64,000 nucleotides of DNA from Hyphomicrobium sp. CS1BSMeth3 (GCF_900117415.1 NZ_FPEI01000005.1:620001-684000); one strand, 5' to 3'; numbered from the stretch's first letter, positions 35,314 through 54,695 are shown. Numbers and translations: made by a program. Notes: generated from the sequence alone by a model not told the origin.

Positions 35314-37245
35314 ATGAACACGCATTTCCGGAACTTCGCGATCTGGGTCATCATCGGCCTGCTGCTGATCGCGTTGTTCAATATGTTCCAGAACCCGTCC
35401 CAGACCCGGCGCGGGAACGAGATCAGCTATACGGAGCTGCTGGCTCAGGTCGATGCTGGCAACGTCTCCGAGGTGACCATCCAGGGCAATCGCCTGACTG
35501 GTCAGTATGCCGACAAATCACGCTCGTTCACCAGTTATGCTCCCGACGATCCAAACCTCGTCGAGCGGTTGAACAAGAAGGGCGTGCGCATCTCGGCGCG
35601 GCCGAAGGACGAGGACGTCCCGTCGATCTTCAATGTCCTGCTGTCCTGGTTCCCCATGCTGCTGCTCATTGCAGTGTGGATCTTCTTCATGCGCCAGATG
35701 CAGTCGGGCGGCGGCCGGGCCATGGGCTTCGGCAAGTCCAAGGCCAAGCTGCTCACGGAACGTCACGGCCGCGTGACCTTCGAGGATGTCGCCGGCGTCG
35801 ACGAGGCCAAGGTCGACCTCCAGGAGATCGTGGAATTCCTCCGCGACCCGCAGAAGTTCCAGAAGCTCGGCGGTCGCATCCCGCGCGGCTGTCTGCTCGT
35901 CGGCCCTCCGGGCACGGGTAAGACGCTCATCGCGCGCGCCGTCGCCGGCGAGGCGAACGTGCCGTTCTTCACGATCTCGGGCTCGGACTTCGTCGAGATG
36001 TTCGTGGGCGTCGGTGCAAGCCGCGTGCGCGACATGTTCGATCAGGCCAAGAAGAACGCGCCCTGCATCATCTTCATCGACGAAATCGATGCTGTCGGCC
36101 GGCACCGCGGCGCGGGCCTCGGCGGCGGCAATGACGAGCGCGAGCAGACGCTGAACCAGCTCCTCGTCGAGATGGACGGCTTCGAGGCCAACGAGGGCAT
36201 CATCATCCTCGCCGCCACGAACCGGCCCGACGTGCTCGACCCGGCGCTGCTGCGTCCTGGCCGCTTCGACCGCCAGATCACCGTGCCGAACCCGGATGTC
36301 GTCGGCCGCGAGAAGATCCTGCGCGTGCATATGCGCAAGGTGCCGCTGGCGCCCGACGTCGATCCCAAGACGATCGCGCGCGGCACACCCGGCTTCTCGG
36401 GTGCGGACCTCGCGAACCTCGTCAACGAAGCGGCCCTGCTCGCGGCCCGGCGCTCCAAGCGCATGGTCACGCAGGTCGAGTTCGAGGATGCCAAGGACAA
36501 GGTCATGATGGGGGCCGAGCGGCGCTCCATGGCCATGACCGAGGAGGAGAAGCTCGCGACGGCCTATCACGAGGCCGGCCACGCGATCCTCAATATCCTC
36601 GTTCCCGGCAACGACCCGCTGCACAAGGTGACCATCATTCCGCGTGGACGCGCGCTCGGCGTCACCATGAGCCTGCCCGAGCGCGACAAGCTCAGCTACT
36701 CCAAGCTGTGGTGCGAGGCGCGCCTCGTCATGACGTTCGGTGGCCGCGTCGCCGAGCAGATCATCTACGGCATGGATCACCTCAACACCGGTGCCTCGAG
36801 CGACATCACGCAGGCGACGAACCTCGCCCGCAGCATGGTGACCGAGTGGGGCATGAGCGACAAGCTCGGGCCGCTCCGCTACACGGACAACCAGCAGGAA
36901 GTGTTCCTTGGCCATGCCATCACGCAGCGCCAGAACATGTCCGAGGAGACGGCGCGTCTGATCGACGAGGAAATCCGCCGGATCGTCACCGCCGCACAGG
37001 CCAAGGCCTGGGAAGTGCTCGGCGCGAACCGCGACGCTCTGGAGGCAGTCACCCAGGCGCTCATGGAGCACGAGACCATCTCGGGCGACGAATGCCTCGC
37101 GGTTATGCGCGGCGAGAAGATCGTCCGTCCGACAGACGACGACACGACCAAGGGTCCGACCGGCTCGGCCGTTCCGGTTGCCGGTCAAGCCCGCCCCTCG
37201 CGGCCCGAGCCGGGCCCCGGCGGTATGGAACCGCAGCCGACGTGA
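35314..37245 (+). CDS. ftsH: ATP-dependent zinc metalloprotease FtsH
   Basis: 643 aa. Two membrane segments (about 8-26 and 108-126) flank a periplasmic domain. The AAA+ module has GPPGTGKT at 197-204, the Walker [13 protein letters not shown] and the second-region SRH. The M41 peptidase has HEAGH at 419-423 and the third ligand Asp in [11 protein letters not shown]. It degrades misfolded membrane proteins and regulators such as LpxC or sigma-32. GGAAGGGGTG sits before the ATG at 35314, 84 bp after an upstream in-frame ATG that I reject. folP follows after a strong terminator, the usual alphaproteobacterial neighbour, but glmM and tilS are absent. Confidence 0.97.
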   Translation: MNTHFRNFAIWVIIGLLLIALFNMFQNPSQTRRGNEISYTELLAQVDAGNVSEVTIQGNRLTGQYADKSRSFTSYAPDDPNLVERLNKKGVRISARPKDEDVPSIFNVLLSWFPMLLLIAVWIFFMRQMQSGGGRAMGFGKSKAKLLTERHGRVTFEDVAGVDEAKVDLQEIVEFLRDPQKFQKLGGRIPRGCLLVGPPGTGKTLIARAVAGEANVPFFTISGSDFVEMFVGVGASRVRDMFDQAKKNAPCIIFIDEIDAVGRHRGAGLGGGNDEREQTLNQLLVEMDGFEANEGIIILAATNRPDVLDPALLRPGRFDRQITVPNPDVVGREKILRVHMRKVPLAPDVDPKTIARGTPGFSGADLANLVNEAALLAARRSKRMVTQVEFEDAKDKVMMGAERRSMAMTEEEKLATAYHEAGHAILNILVPGNDPLHKVTIIPRGRALGVTMSLPERDKLSYSKLWCEARLVMTFGGRVAEQIIYGMDHLNTGASSDITQATNLARSMVTEWGMSDKLGPLRYTDNQQEVFLGHAITQRQNMSEETARLIDEEIRRIVTAAQAKAWEVLGANRDALEAVTQALMEHETISGDECLAVMRGEKIVRPTDDDTTKGPTGSAVPVAGQARPSRPEPGPGGMEPQPT

Positions 37246-37275
37246 TCAGCGGATACCAGAACGTAGAGCATCGAG

Positions 37276-37307
37276 ATCGGGCCCCTTCGCAGGGCCCGAT
37301 TTTTTTG
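37276..37307 (+). terminator. Rho-independent terminator after ftsH
   Basis: Perfect 9 bp stem ATCGGGCCC/GGGCCCGAT (37276-37284 and 37292-37300), 7 nt loop and a T6 run. One of the best terminators in the window. Confidence 0.93.
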
Positions 37308-37354
37308 GCAAGTGTCGGGATGCTGGCGATATCAGCACGACCGCGGAAAGCATC

Positions 37355-38437
37355 ATGAGCTCCCAGATCGATCAGCGAACCTACGTGCGACCGACGGCCC
37401 TGCTGACGCCTTCCGTGCACACGCCGCGCGACGGCGCGATCTGTATCGCCGGCCGTACGGATCTTGGCGCCACGACTGCCGAGCTGATCCGACGCCCGGT
37501 TGGTGCTCCTCGCAATCAGGCAAGGTATCTGACGGCGTCCGAACTGCGCGCGGTTTCTGCCGGCGACAGGGCCATCGCGGCTCTCCTCGCGCGCCATGAG
37601 GCGCCACGCCCGGCCCTTGCCGGGCTCACGCTCGACCGGCCGCGCCTCATGGGCATCGTGAATGTCACGCCGGACAGCTTCTCGGATGGAGGCGCGTTCT
37701 CGTCGGCGCAAGCCGCGATCGATCACGCGCTGCAGCTCGAAGCCGAGGGCGCGGACATCCTCGACATCGGCGGCGAGTCCACGCGGCCAGGCGCGCATCC
37801 TGTCAGCATCGAGGAGGAGCTTGCCCGCGTGATCCCCGTCATCGAGGGGCTCGCCGGCAAGACGAAGGCGCTCATCTCCATCGATACGCGCAAGGCGGAG
37901 GTCATGCGCCGCGCCCTCGCGGCCGGCGCGCATATCATCAACGACGTCGCGGCGCTCACGTACGAGCCCGAATGCCTGGAAGTTGCGGCGGCTTCGAACG
38001 CGCCGGTCATCCTCATGCACGCGCAGGGTGATCCGCGCACCATGCAGGCGGCGCCGCAGTACGACGACTGCCTGCTCGATGTGTGCGACTGGCTCGAGGC
38101 GCGCCTAGCAGCGTGCGAAGCTGCCGGCATCCCGCGCGATCGGCTTATCATCGATCCGGGTATCGGCTTCGGGAAGACGCTCGCGCACAATCTGGAGCTG
38201 CTGGCCGGACTCACGCTGCTGCACGGACTCGGCGTGCCTGTCCTGCTCGGGGCTTCGCGCAAGAGCTTCATCGGCATGTTGACGGGCGAGAAGGACGCGC
38301 GCCACCGTGTGCCCGGCTCGATCGCGGCGGCACTCGCGGGCGCCTCACAGGGCGCGCAGATCCTTCGCGTGCATGATGTCGCCGAGACGCGGCAGGCGCT
38401 CACCGTGTGGGAGGCCATGCGGCGCGGCGAAGGCTAA
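37355..38437 (+). CDS. folP: Dihydropteroate synthase
   Basis: 360 aa, longer than the usual 270-300 because of a roughly 95-residue N-terminal extension of unclear role. The catalytic TIM barrel begins with RPRLMGIVNVTPDSFSDGG (pterin/p-aminobenzoate site), then GADILDIGGESTRPGA, SIDTRKAEV, HIINDVAAL, LMHAQGDPRTMQ, IIDPGIGFGKT and the GASRKSFIG lysine loop. It makes dihydropteroate for folate and is the target of sulfonamides. GGAAAG precedes the ATG. The stop overlaps that of the convergent DUF4267 gene by two bases. Confidence 0.94.
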   Translation: MSSQIDQRTYVRPTALLTPSVHTPRDGAICIAGRTDLGATTAELIRRPVGAPRNQARYLTASELRAVSAGDRAIAALLARHEAPRPALAGLTLDRPRLMGIVNVTPDSFSDGGAFSSAQAAIDHALQLEAEGADILDIGGESTRPGAHPVSIEEELARVIPVIEGLAGKTKALISIDTRKAEVMRRALAAGAHIINDVAALTYEPECLEVAAASNAPVILMHAQGDPRTMQAAPQYDDCLLDVCDWLEARLAACEAAGIPRDRLIIDPGIGFGKTLAHNLELLAGLTLLHGLGVPVLLGASRKSFIGMLTGEKDARHRVPGSIAAALAGASQGAQILRVHDVAETRQALTVWEAMRRGEG

Positions 38438-38832
38438 GTTGCCGTCTCGCGACGATGCTCCCGCCAGCAGGCAAATCCGAGCATCGCGCAGTAGATTCCC
38501 GAAGCCATATGGAAGGCGATCGAGCCAAGCCACGCCGTAGCATGAGCGACGATCAGGGCATCGGCAAAGCAGATCACCGCCCCCAAGCCGAGCCAGAGCG
38601 CGAGCGCCCGCCAGTCGCGCCAGCACGCGAATGCGATGATGAGAACGCCCAGCCAGATGTCGCGCACGGCGACGACATAGTGCAAATGCGCAGGATCCGG
38701 CGGCATATCGATGCCGAAGAAGCGCGCAGCCGAGCGCGGCATGAGCCCGAAGCGCACACCAATGAGCGCCAGCGCCACGCCCGCCGCAATTGCGAGCCCC
38801 TGCAGCCATCGCCGACGGATGTGGTCTTTCAT
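38434..38832 (-). CDS. DUF4267 membrane protein
   Basis: 132 aa, four transmembrane helices. The RFGLMPRSAARFFGI region followed by HYVVAVRDIWLG and DALIVAHATAWL matches the DUF4267 family of small membrane proteins, function unknown. It lies downstream of rpoC on the same strand and converges with folP. The rpoC terminator lies upstream of its start, so it needs its own promoter. Confidence 0.72.
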   Translation of the reverse strand: MKDHIRRRWLQGLAIAAGVALALIGVRFGLMPRSAARFFGIDMPPDPAHLHYVVAVRDIWLGVLIIAFACWRDWRALALWLGLGAVICFADALIVAHATAWLGSIAFHMASGIYCAMLGFACWREHRRETAT

Positions 38833-38859
38833 TGAGCTTCACGCCTCGGGAAGCGGACA

Positions 38860-38896
38860 TGACAAAGGGCCGGGGCATGATGATGCCCCGACCCTT
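38860..38896 (-). terminator. Terminator downstream of rpoC
   Basis: A 14 bp stem (38865-38878 with 38883-38896, one G-U) and loop CATC on the minus strand, followed by TTTGTC. It ends the rpoBC transcript, about 50 bp after the rpoC stop. Confidence 0.78.
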
Positions 38897-38945
38897 GGCT
38901 TTGCCAGAACCAGCTCGCGATGGCCAGATCGCAGGTGAAAGCCGC

Positions 38946-43181
<4,236 letters not shown>

Positions 43182-43355
43182 CGCGTCACTCCTCGATCGG
43201 GACGGGGGCGGCGTCCCTGATGGTCGGATCCTAGTCGTTCAGCGCGCCCGAGATCCGGAATTGGGCACGCGATCTGTTCTTTGTCCTTCAGCGCGGCTGA
43301 CTGCACATCGGCTGAAGGGACCGCCGCCCGTACGCAATGGGCGGCGGCGCATTCA

Positions 43356-47522
<4,167 letters not shown>

Positions 47523-47693
47523 GTGCGCTCCTCTCGCGTCGCAGATGCCGGGATGGGGCTGGCCTCCCATCGGCGCATCTCGTGAATGTCATCTCGCGGG
47601 CGCGGAACCGGTCGCTCTCAACCGATCCTCGCGCAACTCGCCGGAAGGTCCCTTGCCGTGCTTGCCACAGCGGGGCCCTCGGGGGAGTTGCCC

Positions 47694-47721
47694 GGGCCGG
47701 CCCCCGTGAAGGAGCCGGCCC
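47694..47721 (-). promoter_or_regulatory. Hairpin in the rplL-rpoB spacer
   Basis: Perfect 8 bp GGGCCGGC/GCCGGCCC stem with 12 nt loop, 12 bp after the rplL stop. In other bacteria this spacer holds an attenuator or processing site that sets the ratio of ribosomal protein to polymerase; no U run is present here, so a processing or pausing role is inference. Confidence 0.4.
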
Positions 47722-47733
47722 AGACACCCGTAA

Positions 47734-48105
47734 TCACTTGATCTCGACGGTCGCGCCCTGGTCCTCGAGCTGCTTCTTGAGCTTTGCAGCCTCGTCCTTC
47801 GGCACGCCTTCCTTGACCGGCTTGCCGCCGGCCTCGACGAGATCCTTCGCCTCCTTGAGGCCGAGACCGGTGATGGCGCGGACCTCCTTGATGACGTTGA
47901 TCTTCTTGTCGCCGGCCGTCTTCAGGATGACGGTGAACTCCGTCTGCTCCTCGACAGCGGCAGCAGCAGCGGCCGGAGCCGCAGCAACGGCGACAGCGGC
48001 CGCAGCCGAGACGCCCCACTTCTCCTCGAGCATCTTGGCCAGGTCAGCGGCCTCGAGAACGGTCAGCTTCGACAGGTCGTCGACGATTTTTGCGAGATCG
48101 GTCAT
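47734..48105 (-). CDS. rplL: 50S ribosomal protein L7/L12
   Basis: 123 aa. [32 protein letters not shown] is the N-terminal dimerisation domain, an Ala-rich hinge follows and the C-terminal domain reads [54 protein letters not shown]. It forms the stalk that recruits translation factors. AAGGAAACACTGAA precedes the start. Second gene of the rplJL unit. Confidence 0.98.
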   Translation of the reverse strand: MTDLAKIVDDLSKLTVLEAADLAKMLEEKWGVSAAAAVAVAAAPAAAAAAVEEQTEFTVILKTAGDKKINVIKEVRAITGLGLKEAKDLVEAGGKPVKEGVPKDEAAKLKKQLEDQGATVEIK

Positions 48106-48195
48106 TTCAGTGTTTCCTTGAGTTCGGTTCGAACCGCTCGGCGGTCCAGGTTCTGTTGTTCAATCGGCTCGCGGCGATCAGCGCCGCACCACTTC

Positions 48196-48714
48196 TCAAG
48201 CAGCCTCGCCCTTGCTCGCCTGCGCCTGGATGACGCGCGCGAGCTTGGCTCTCGGCTCCTTGATCGTGCGGGCGATCTTCGTCGCCGGCGCGTTGAGGAG
48301 ACCGATGAGCTTCGCCCTCAGCTCGTCCAGCGAGGGGAGATCGGCGAGTGCTTTGACGCTCGCGGAGTCGAGGATGTTGCTCCCCATCGCACCGCCGAGG
48401 ATCACGAGCTTCTCGTTCTCCCGGCTGTACTTGACGGCAATCCTCGCGGCCACCATCGGGTCGCTCGAGTAGGCAATAACCGTTTGCCCCTTGAACAACT
48501 TCGAGATGCCCTCTGAGTTGGTCTCCTTGAGCGCCAGTACCGCCAGCGTATTCTTCGCCACCTTGACCGTTCCGCCCGCCTCTTTCATGCGCTTGCGGAA
48601 GTCGGTCATCTGGGCGACGGTCATGCCGGCGTAGTGGGCCACGACAATCACGCCCGTGTCCTTGAACACGTCGTGGAGCGTCGTGACGAGCTCTTGCTTG
48701 GCAGCTCTATCCAC
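48196..48714 (-). CDS. rplJ: 50S ribosomal protein L10, GTG start
   Basis: 172 aa, the normal length when read from the GTG at 48714 ([13 protein letters not shown], where family members have MDRA). GGAGAG lies 10 bp before this GTG. Any longer reading adds a low-complexity N-terminus that no L10 has. The protein binds the L7/L12 stalk dimers to 23S rRNA. It has [31 protein letters not shown] and a Lys/Ala-rich C-terminus. The 354 bp upstream leader may mediate autoregulation. Confidence 0.95.
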   Translation of the reverse strand: MDRAAKQELVTTLHDVFKDTGVIVVAHYAGMTVAQMTDFRKRMKEAGGTVKVAKNTLAVLALKETNSEGISKLFKGQTVIAYSSDPMVAARIAVKYSRENEKLVILGGAMGSNILDSASVKALADLPSLDELRAKLIGLLNAPATKIARTIKEPRAKLARVIQAQASKGEAA

Positions 48715-49068
48715 CTGGCTACACTCTCCATCGTGCGGACACACCCTTGCGGGTGAGTTCGCGGGTTGCACCTTGCCGCCGGGAGCAGAGGACATTTCAG
48801 TCCCTAGCTGCGGCGACGCTGCGGTTCCTGTCCGCCCGCGCGTCGAAACCGACGGCACGGCGCTTCCCAAGAGGTTCGAACCGGCCCACGCCTTTCGGCA
48901 AAGGAGCGCCCTTTCGAGCGCCGGCTTCCGGCCGTCTCCCGTCTCATGCTGGCCCAGTTGGCTTAAGGTGACCGAGGCCACCACCAGCAATCTCGGACAG
49001 GTCGGAGAGAGGGCCTGAGCCTTCTCTCCTCTCCCGGATCTCGCGACCCGGAATTCTCATTCGAGCGA
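48715..49068 (-). promoter_or_regulatory. rplJ leader (L10-type autoregulatory region, candidate)
   Basis: 354 bp without a gene between rplA and the rplJ start. Known L10 leaders fold around an L10-L12 binding stem and often end rplKA transcripts. I see a stem 49004-49013 with 49020-49029 (one mismatch) directly after rplA and an ACCC-TTGC-GGGT hairpin near 48746, but not enough to draw the full leader. Function is inferred from position. Confidence 0.45.
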
Positions 49069-49818
49069 TCAGGCCGGACCGGCCGTACCGCTCGTCACGC
49101 TCGCAGTGTCGAGCTTGACGCCCGGGCCCTGCGTGGAGGTCACAGCAACGCGCTTCAAGTAGGTGCCCTTGGCACCCGCGGGGCGCGCCTTCACCACGGC
49201 GTCGACGAACGCCTTGATGTTCTCGGCAAGCGCCTGCTCGGTGAAGCTCGCCTTGCCGACGCCAGCATGGATGATCCCCGACTTCTCGACGCGGAACTCG
49301 ACGGCGCCGCCCTTGGCGCCCTCGACGGCCGCCTTGACGTCCATGGTCACGGTGCCGACGCGCGGGTTCGGCATGAGGCCACGGGGGCCGAGCACCTTAC
49401 CCAGTCGGCCGACGAGGCCCATCATGTCCGGCGTCGCGATGCAGCGATCGAAGTTGATGACGCCCTTGCTGACCTGCTCGACGAGATCCTCCGCGCCGAC
49501 GATATCGGCGCCGGCAGCCTTGGCCTCCTCGGCCTTGGGACCACGCGCGAACACGGCAACGCGCTGCGTGCGGCCGGAGCCGTGCGGCAGGTTGCACACG
49601 CCGCGGACCATCTGGTCGGCATGGCGCGGATCGACGCCGAGGTTCATGGCGATCTCGACGGTCTCGTCGAACTTCGCCTTGGCATTCGACTTCACGAGCT
49701 TCACAGCCTCGTCGATGCCATAGCTCTTGTTGCGGTCCACGGTCGCCTGGAGCTTGGCAAGACGCTTGCCGCCTGCGACGCGGGTCGCCTTGATGACTTC
49801 TTTGCTCGGTGCTGCCAT
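49069..49818 (-). CDS. rplA: 50S ribosomal protein L1
   Basis: 249 aa. The full L1 pattern is present: [79 protein letters not shown] and a C-terminal extension typical of alphaproteobacteria. It forms the L1 stalk of the ribosome and represses its own operon in many bacteria. GGAGTAACGGCG precedes the start and overlaps the rplK stop, so the two are translationally coupled. Confidence 0.98.
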   Translation of the reverse strand: MAAPSKEVIKATRVAGGKRLAKLQATVDRNKSYGIDEAVKLVKSNAKAKFDETVEIAMNLGVDPRHADQMVRGVCNLPHGSGRTQRVAVFARGPKAEEAKAAGADIVGAEDLVEQVSKGVINFDRCIATPDMMGLVGRLGKVLGPRGLMPNPRVGTVTMDVKAAVEGAKGGAVEFRVEKSGIIHAGVGKASFTEQALAENIKAFVDAVVKARPAGAKGTYLKRVAVTSTQGPGVKLDTASVTSGTAGPA

Positions 49819-49823
49819 CGCCG

Positions 49824-50252
49824 TTACTCCGTCACCCTAATGCCCATCGACCGAGCCGAGCCGGCGATAATGCGCGCGGCGGCCTCGAGGTCGTCGGTGT
49901 TGAGGTCCTTCATCTTCAGCTTGGCGATGTCGCGCACCTGGGCCATCGTCACGCTGCCGGCAACGGCGCGGCCCGTCTCCTTGGAGCCCGACTCGATGCC
50001 CGCCGCCTTCTTGAGGAAGTGAGACGCCGGCGGCGTCTTCATCTCGAAGGTGAAGGAGCGGTCGGAGAAGACCGTGATCTTGACCGGGATCGGAATGCCC
50101 TGCTCCATGTCCTTCGTCTTGGCATTGAAGGACTTGCAGAACTCCATGATGTTCACGCCGCGCTGACCGAGCGCAGGCCCGATCGGCGGTGCAGGATTGG
50201 CCTGGCCGGCCTTCACCTGCAGATTGATGTAGCCTTCTATCTTTTTCGCCAT
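49824..50252 (-). CDS. rplK: 50S ribosomal protein L11
   Basis: 142 aa. [46 protein letters not shown] is the universal N-terminus, and the C-terminal domain ends with [29 protein letters not shown]. It binds the GTPase-associated centre of 23S rRNA. GTAGAAAG precedes the ATG. The 239 bp between nusG and rplK holds no gene. Confidence 0.98.
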   Translation of the reverse strand: MAKKIEGYINLQVKAGQANPAPPIGPALGQRGVNIMEFCKSFNAKTKDMEQGIPIPVKITVFSDRSFTFEMKTPPASHFLKKAAGIESGSKETGRAVAGSVTMAQVRDIAKLKMKDLNTDDLEAAARIIAGSARSMGIRVTE

Positions 50253-50491
50253 CTTTCTACTCTATCCCCTGTCTCTACGTTCGGAGGCCAAGGCCCCCAG
50301 GGTTAGCGGTCAATCGGGCCGGCTTCAGCCCTCCCGCACAGACGCGACACGAGGCCTTTGGCTTGCGCCATCCAGACTTCGCATCGTGCCGATTCTGTCG
50401 TCTCTCGCGGCCTGTTGCCCTCAACCTGAGCGCCGGCCGCCTTCATCCTCTCCATCCGGCCATCGCCCCGAGGGCGCTGCCGGAACTTGGC

Positions 50492-51025
50492 TCATCCCAC
50501 CTTCTCGACCTGCGTGAACTCCAGCTCCACCGGCGTCGGCCGCCCGAAGATCGAAACCGCCACCTTGAGGCGGGAGCGCTCCTCGTCGACTTCCTCGACC
50601 AGGCCACTGAAGCTCGCGAACGGCCCGTCCGCCACCTTGACCTGCTCGCCGATCTCGAAGGTGACGGTCGGCTTCGGCCGCTCGACGCCTTCCTTGACCT
50701 GGTTGAGGATGCGCATGGCCTCCTCTTCCGAGATCGGGACTGCCTTGTTGTCCGCGCCGAGGAAGCCCGTCACCTTCGGCGTGTTCTTGATCAGCAGGAA
50801 CGCCGGGTCGGTCATCTCCATCTTCACGAGCACGTAGCTCGGGAAGAGCTTGCGCTCCGCATGGACCTTGCGGCCGCGGCGCATCTCGATGACGTCCTCG
50901 GACGGAACCAGCACCTCCTCGAAAAGGTGATCGAGGCCGGCGGCCTTCGCCCGCTCCTTGATGGCCTCTGCGACCTTCTTTTCGAAGTTCGAGTAGGCGT
51001 GAACGATGTACCAGCGCTTTGCCAT
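50492..51025 (-). CDS. nusG: Transcription termination/antitermination factor NusG
   Basis: 177 aa. N-terminal NGN domain (AKRWYIVHAYSNFEKKVAEAI..., then FPSYVLVKMEMTDPAFLLIKNTPKVTGFLG) and C-terminal KOW domain (GEQVKVADGPFASFSGLVEEVDEERSRLKVAVSIFGRPTPVELEF). It couples RNA polymerase to Rho and to the ribosome. Standard neighbour of secE. Confidence 0.98.
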   Translation of the reverse strand: MAKRWYIVHAYSNFEKKVAEAIKERAKAAGLDHLFEEVLVPSEDVIEMRRGRKVHAERKLFPSYVLVKMEMTDPAFLLIKNTPKVTGFLGADNKAVPISEEEAMRILNQVKEGVERPKPTVTFEIGEQVKVADGPFASFSGLVEEVDEERSRLKVAVSIFGRPTPVELEFTQVEKVG

Positions 51026-51088
51026 GCTGCCCTGCTGTCAACTAACCCATACGCGCCGGAACGGTCCAACCGACGACCGGCCGCCCCG

Positions 51089-51286
51089 TCAGCGGAACGC
51101 GTTCAGCACAAGCTGCACGAACCATCCAATGCCTTGATCCACAAGCGTAAAGAAAATCGCAGCAAGCGTGACCATGACGAGCACCATGGCTGTCGTGATC
51201 CAGACCTCCTTCCAGGTCGGCCACGTGACCTTGGCCGTTTCCTGCCGTACCTGCTGGAGAAATTCGAAGGGGTTCGTTCTCGCCAT
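51089..51286 (-). CDS. secE: Preprotein translocase subunit SecE
   Basis: 65 aa, the short alphaproteobacterial form with a single membrane helix. MARTNPFEFLQQVRQETAKVTWPTWKEVWITT has the conserved amphipathic region before the helix (about 34-56). It stabilises SecY in the translocon. It lies between tRNA-Trp and nusG, the usual order. Confidence 0.96.
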   Translation of the reverse strand: MARTNPFEFLQQVRQETAKVTWPTWKEVWITTAMVLVMVTLAAIFFTLVDQGIGWFVQLVLNAFR

Positions 51287-51385
51287 CGCCTCTCATTCCC
51301 TGCCTGTCCGCGGCGAGAGGATCACTCAGGACGCTCACGCTCAAATTCCAGCCTTCGCGAACACCGCTCTCGCTTCGGGGTGAAC

Positions 51386-51461
51386 TGGCAGGGGCGGAGG
51401 GTCTCGAACCCCCAACCTTCGGTTTTGGAGACCGACGCTCTACCAATTGAGCTACACCCCT
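51386..51461 (-). tRNA. tRNA-Trp (anticodon CCA)
   Basis: Minus strand 76 nt from AGGGGTG to CGCCCCT-G-CCA with encoded CCA; acceptor stem 7 bp including one T-G pair. D arm AGCTCAATTGGTAGAGC, anticodon loop CTCCAAA with CCA, T loop GGTTCGAGACC. It is the only CCA-anticodon tRNA here and precedes secE as in most alphaproteobacteria. Confidence 0.97.
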
Positions 51462-51640
51462 CGAGGTCCACCCTCGAACACGGTCGGGCATTCAAATTCA
51501 GGTGGATTGGCCTTCGCGAGACCCCGCAGTCCGCGCCGCAACAGACATCGCAAACGAAGTGCAGCCGACAACGCAGTTCCCGGGTTTCAAGTCCCGCCTG
51601 CTGCAATGTCGACTTTCGCTTGGATGTGTTTCGGACGCCT

Positions 51641-51669
51641 CTTATAGAGGTTACCCGCAGCCGATACAA
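51641..51669 (-). promoter_or_regulatory. Promoter for tRNA-Trp - secE - nusG
   Basis: On the minus strand TTGTAT (51669-51664) and TATAAG (51646-51641) are separated by exactly 17 bp, 4/6 and 5/6 matches to consensus. The likely start is about 170 bp upstream of the tRNA 5' end, a longish but plausible leader. The rest of 51462-51830 holds no gene that I can support. Confidence 0.55.
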
Positions 51670-51830
51670 GCCCGCTCATAACTTTTTTCTTGACTTCGGC
51701 GGCGGTGGCCGGCGGCACCTCTCCTGCCCTCCGCGCCAAGGCAGTTTTATATAAGAGCGGCGGCATCTTAGTTCAAGATCGGAGGCTCAGTCCGGCCTCC
51801 GGGGTGCGCCGTAAAGCCACGGAGTGCGAC

Positions 51831-52385
51831 ATGCTCATGGACCGCGATCGCGCCCAGCTCCTGCTGATCGATATTCAGGATCGGCTCGCACCCCATGTGG
51901 CGGGCGGCGAGGTCGTCACGGCTAACTGCGCGCGTCTTGCCCAGTATGCGCGACGCCTGGATGTGCCGGTGACCCTGACCGAGCACTATCCCAAGGGCTT
52001 GGGGCCGACGGCGCCGCCCGTGCTCGCCGCGCTCGGCAATGAAACGGCCGCCTTCGGCAAGATCGCCTTCTCCTCCTGGAAGGATCCGGCCATCCGCGCG
52101 CGCATCGAAGCGCTCCGGGACGAGGGCCGCACCCAAGTGGTCGTCGCCGGCATGGAGTCCCACGTCTGCGTCGGGCAAACCTCGCTCGACCTGATCGCGG
52201 CCGGGCTCGACCTCTTTCTGGTTGCAGATGCCGTGGGCTCGCGCTCGGCCGAGGTGCGCGATCTCGCAGTCCGGCGCCTGGAGCGTGCCGGCGCCCACAT
52301 CGTGACGCACGAGATGGTCGCCTTCGAATGGCTGGGGCGCGGCGACACGAAGGAGTTCAAGGACCTCATCGAAGTGATAAAGTGA
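51831..52385 (+). CDS. Isochorismatase-family cysteine hydrolase
   Basis: 184 aa. The catalytic triad of this family is visible: Asp14 (LLLIDIQDRL), Lys77 (AFGKIAFS) and Cys113 (GMESHVCVGQT). The cis-peptide region VVVAGMES is standard. Members include isochorismatases, nicotinamidases and YcaC-like hydrolases; substrate unknown. CGGAGTGCGAC precedes the ATG at 51831; an ATG at 51837 is also possible. It is upstream of the glutaryl-CoA dehydrogenase gene with a 63 bp gap, but a metabolic link is not evident. Confidence 0.87.
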   Translation: MLMDRDRAQLLLIDIQDRLAPHVAGGEVVTANCARLAQYARRLDVPVTLTEHYPKGLGPTAPPVLAALGNETAAFGKIAFSSWKDPAIRARIEALRDEGRTQVVVAGMESHVCVGQTSLDLIAAGLDLFLVADAVGSRSAEVRDLAVRRLERAGAHIVTHEMVAFEWLGRGDTKEFKDLIEVIK

Positions 52386-52448
52386 TTTGAAGCGCCGGAG
52401 TGACTGGCGAACACGCTTCTCAACTTAAGACGATCGGAAAATAGGATC

Positions 52449-53654
<1,206 letters not shown>

Positions 53655-53677
53655 TCGCGGAATGCGGGAGGTTCGAG

Positions 53678-53929
53678 ATGCTGGCACTCAGGCCGAACTG
53701 TGAATGCTGCGACAAGGACCTCCCGCCTGACGCACCCGATGCGCTGATCTGCTCTTTCGAATGCACGTTCTGCGCAGATTGCGCCGAGCAGCGCCTGCCC
53801 GGCGGACGATGCCCCAACTGCGGTGGCGAGCTCGTGCGCCGTCCCGTCCGGCCAGCCGATCGGCTGACGAAATTCCCACCATCCGACAAGCGCGTCGTGA
53901 AAGCGCACGGCTTCTGCGGGAGCGCGTGA
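53678..53929 (+). CDS. DUF1272 cysteine-rich small protein
   Basis: 83 aa. LRPNCECCDKDLPPDAPDALICSFECTFCADCAEQRLPGGRCPNCGGELVRRPVRP is the whole DUF1272 pattern. Cysteines come in four pairs or near-pairs, so two zinc-binding knuckles are likely. The function is unknown; family members are often near acyl-CoA or fatty-acid genes. It follows gcdH by 23 bp and is probably co-transcribed. Confidence 0.88.
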   Translation: MLALRPNCECCDKDLPPDAPDALICSFECTFCADCAEQRLPGGRCPNCGGELVRRPVRPADRLTKFPPSDKRVVKAHGFCGSA

Positions 53930-53942
53930 CGCCGACGCGAAC

Positions 53943-54695
53943 TTAAAGCCCGCGGCCGCCCGCAACGTCGATCGTCACGCCCGTCACGTAGGATGCTTCC
54001 GGCGAGCAGAGCCAGAGCACGGTCTCGGCGACTTCGCGTGCCGTGCCGCCACGCCCGATCGGCACGCTCGACGCGATGCGCGCAACGCGCCCCGGATCAC
54101 CGGCGCTCGCGTGGATGTCGGTCTCGATCACACCCGGGCGCACGCCATTGACGCGAATGCCCTCGGCGGCGTGCTCCTTGGCGAGGCCGATGGTCATCGT
54201 ATCGACGCCACCCTTCGACACCGCGTAGTCCAGGCACTCGAAGGCGCCGCCGAGGCGCGCCGCCATCGACGACATGTTGACGATCGCGCCGCCTTTGCCG
54301 CCAAGCCGTGTCGACATGCGCCGGATAGCCTGCTGATTGGCATGAAATGGGCCGGCGAGATTGACGGCGATCGTGCGCGCGAGCTGCTCGGCCGAGATAT
54401 CGACGAAGCGCGTGTGCGGCCAGAGAATGCCCGCGTTGTTGAAGAAAGCATCGAGCCGGCCGAACGTGCGATCCACGGCCTCGAAAGCAATGCGGATCGC
54501 GACGGGGTCGGCGACATCGCACTGAATTGCGACAGCACGGCGGCCCATCTTCTCGATATCGGCGACCACGCTTTCGGCCGAATCCTTGCGGCCAATGTAG
54601 GTGAGCGCGACATCGTAGCCGCGCTCGGCCGCGAGGCGCGCAGCCGCGGCCCCGATGCCGCGCGAGCCGCCGGTAACGAAGAATATGCCGCTCAT
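53943..54695 (-). CDS. Short-chain dehydrogenase/reductase (SDR), FabG-like
   Basis: 250 aa. TGGSRGIG at 8-15 binds NAD(P), NNAG at 86-89, the catalytic Ser at 142/143 and Y157-x3-K161 complete the classical SDR set. Arg in TYIGRKD suggests NADPH preference. The C-terminus ends VTGVTIDVAGGRGL. Substrate unknown; FabG-like oxo-acyl reductases are similar. It converges with the DUF1272 gene. Confidence 0.88.
   Translation of the reverse strand: MSGIFFVTGGSRGIGAAAARLAAERGYDVALTYIGRKDSAESVVADIEKMGRRAVAIQCDVADPVAIRIAFEAVDRTFGRLDAFFNNAGILWPHTRFVDISAEQLARTIAVNLAGPFHANQQAIRRMSTRLGGKGGAIVNMSSMAARLGGAFECLDYAVSKGGVDTMTIGLAKEHAAEGIRVNGVRPGVIETDIHASAGDPGRVARIASSVPIGRGGTAREVAETVLWLCSPEASYVTGVTIDVAGGRGL

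Noticed and set aside
48715-48990. Longer rplJ reading with a 92-residue extension
   Set aside because: L10 is normally about 170 aa and the GTG at 48714 has a good ribosome-binding site; the extra sequence resembles non-coding leader.
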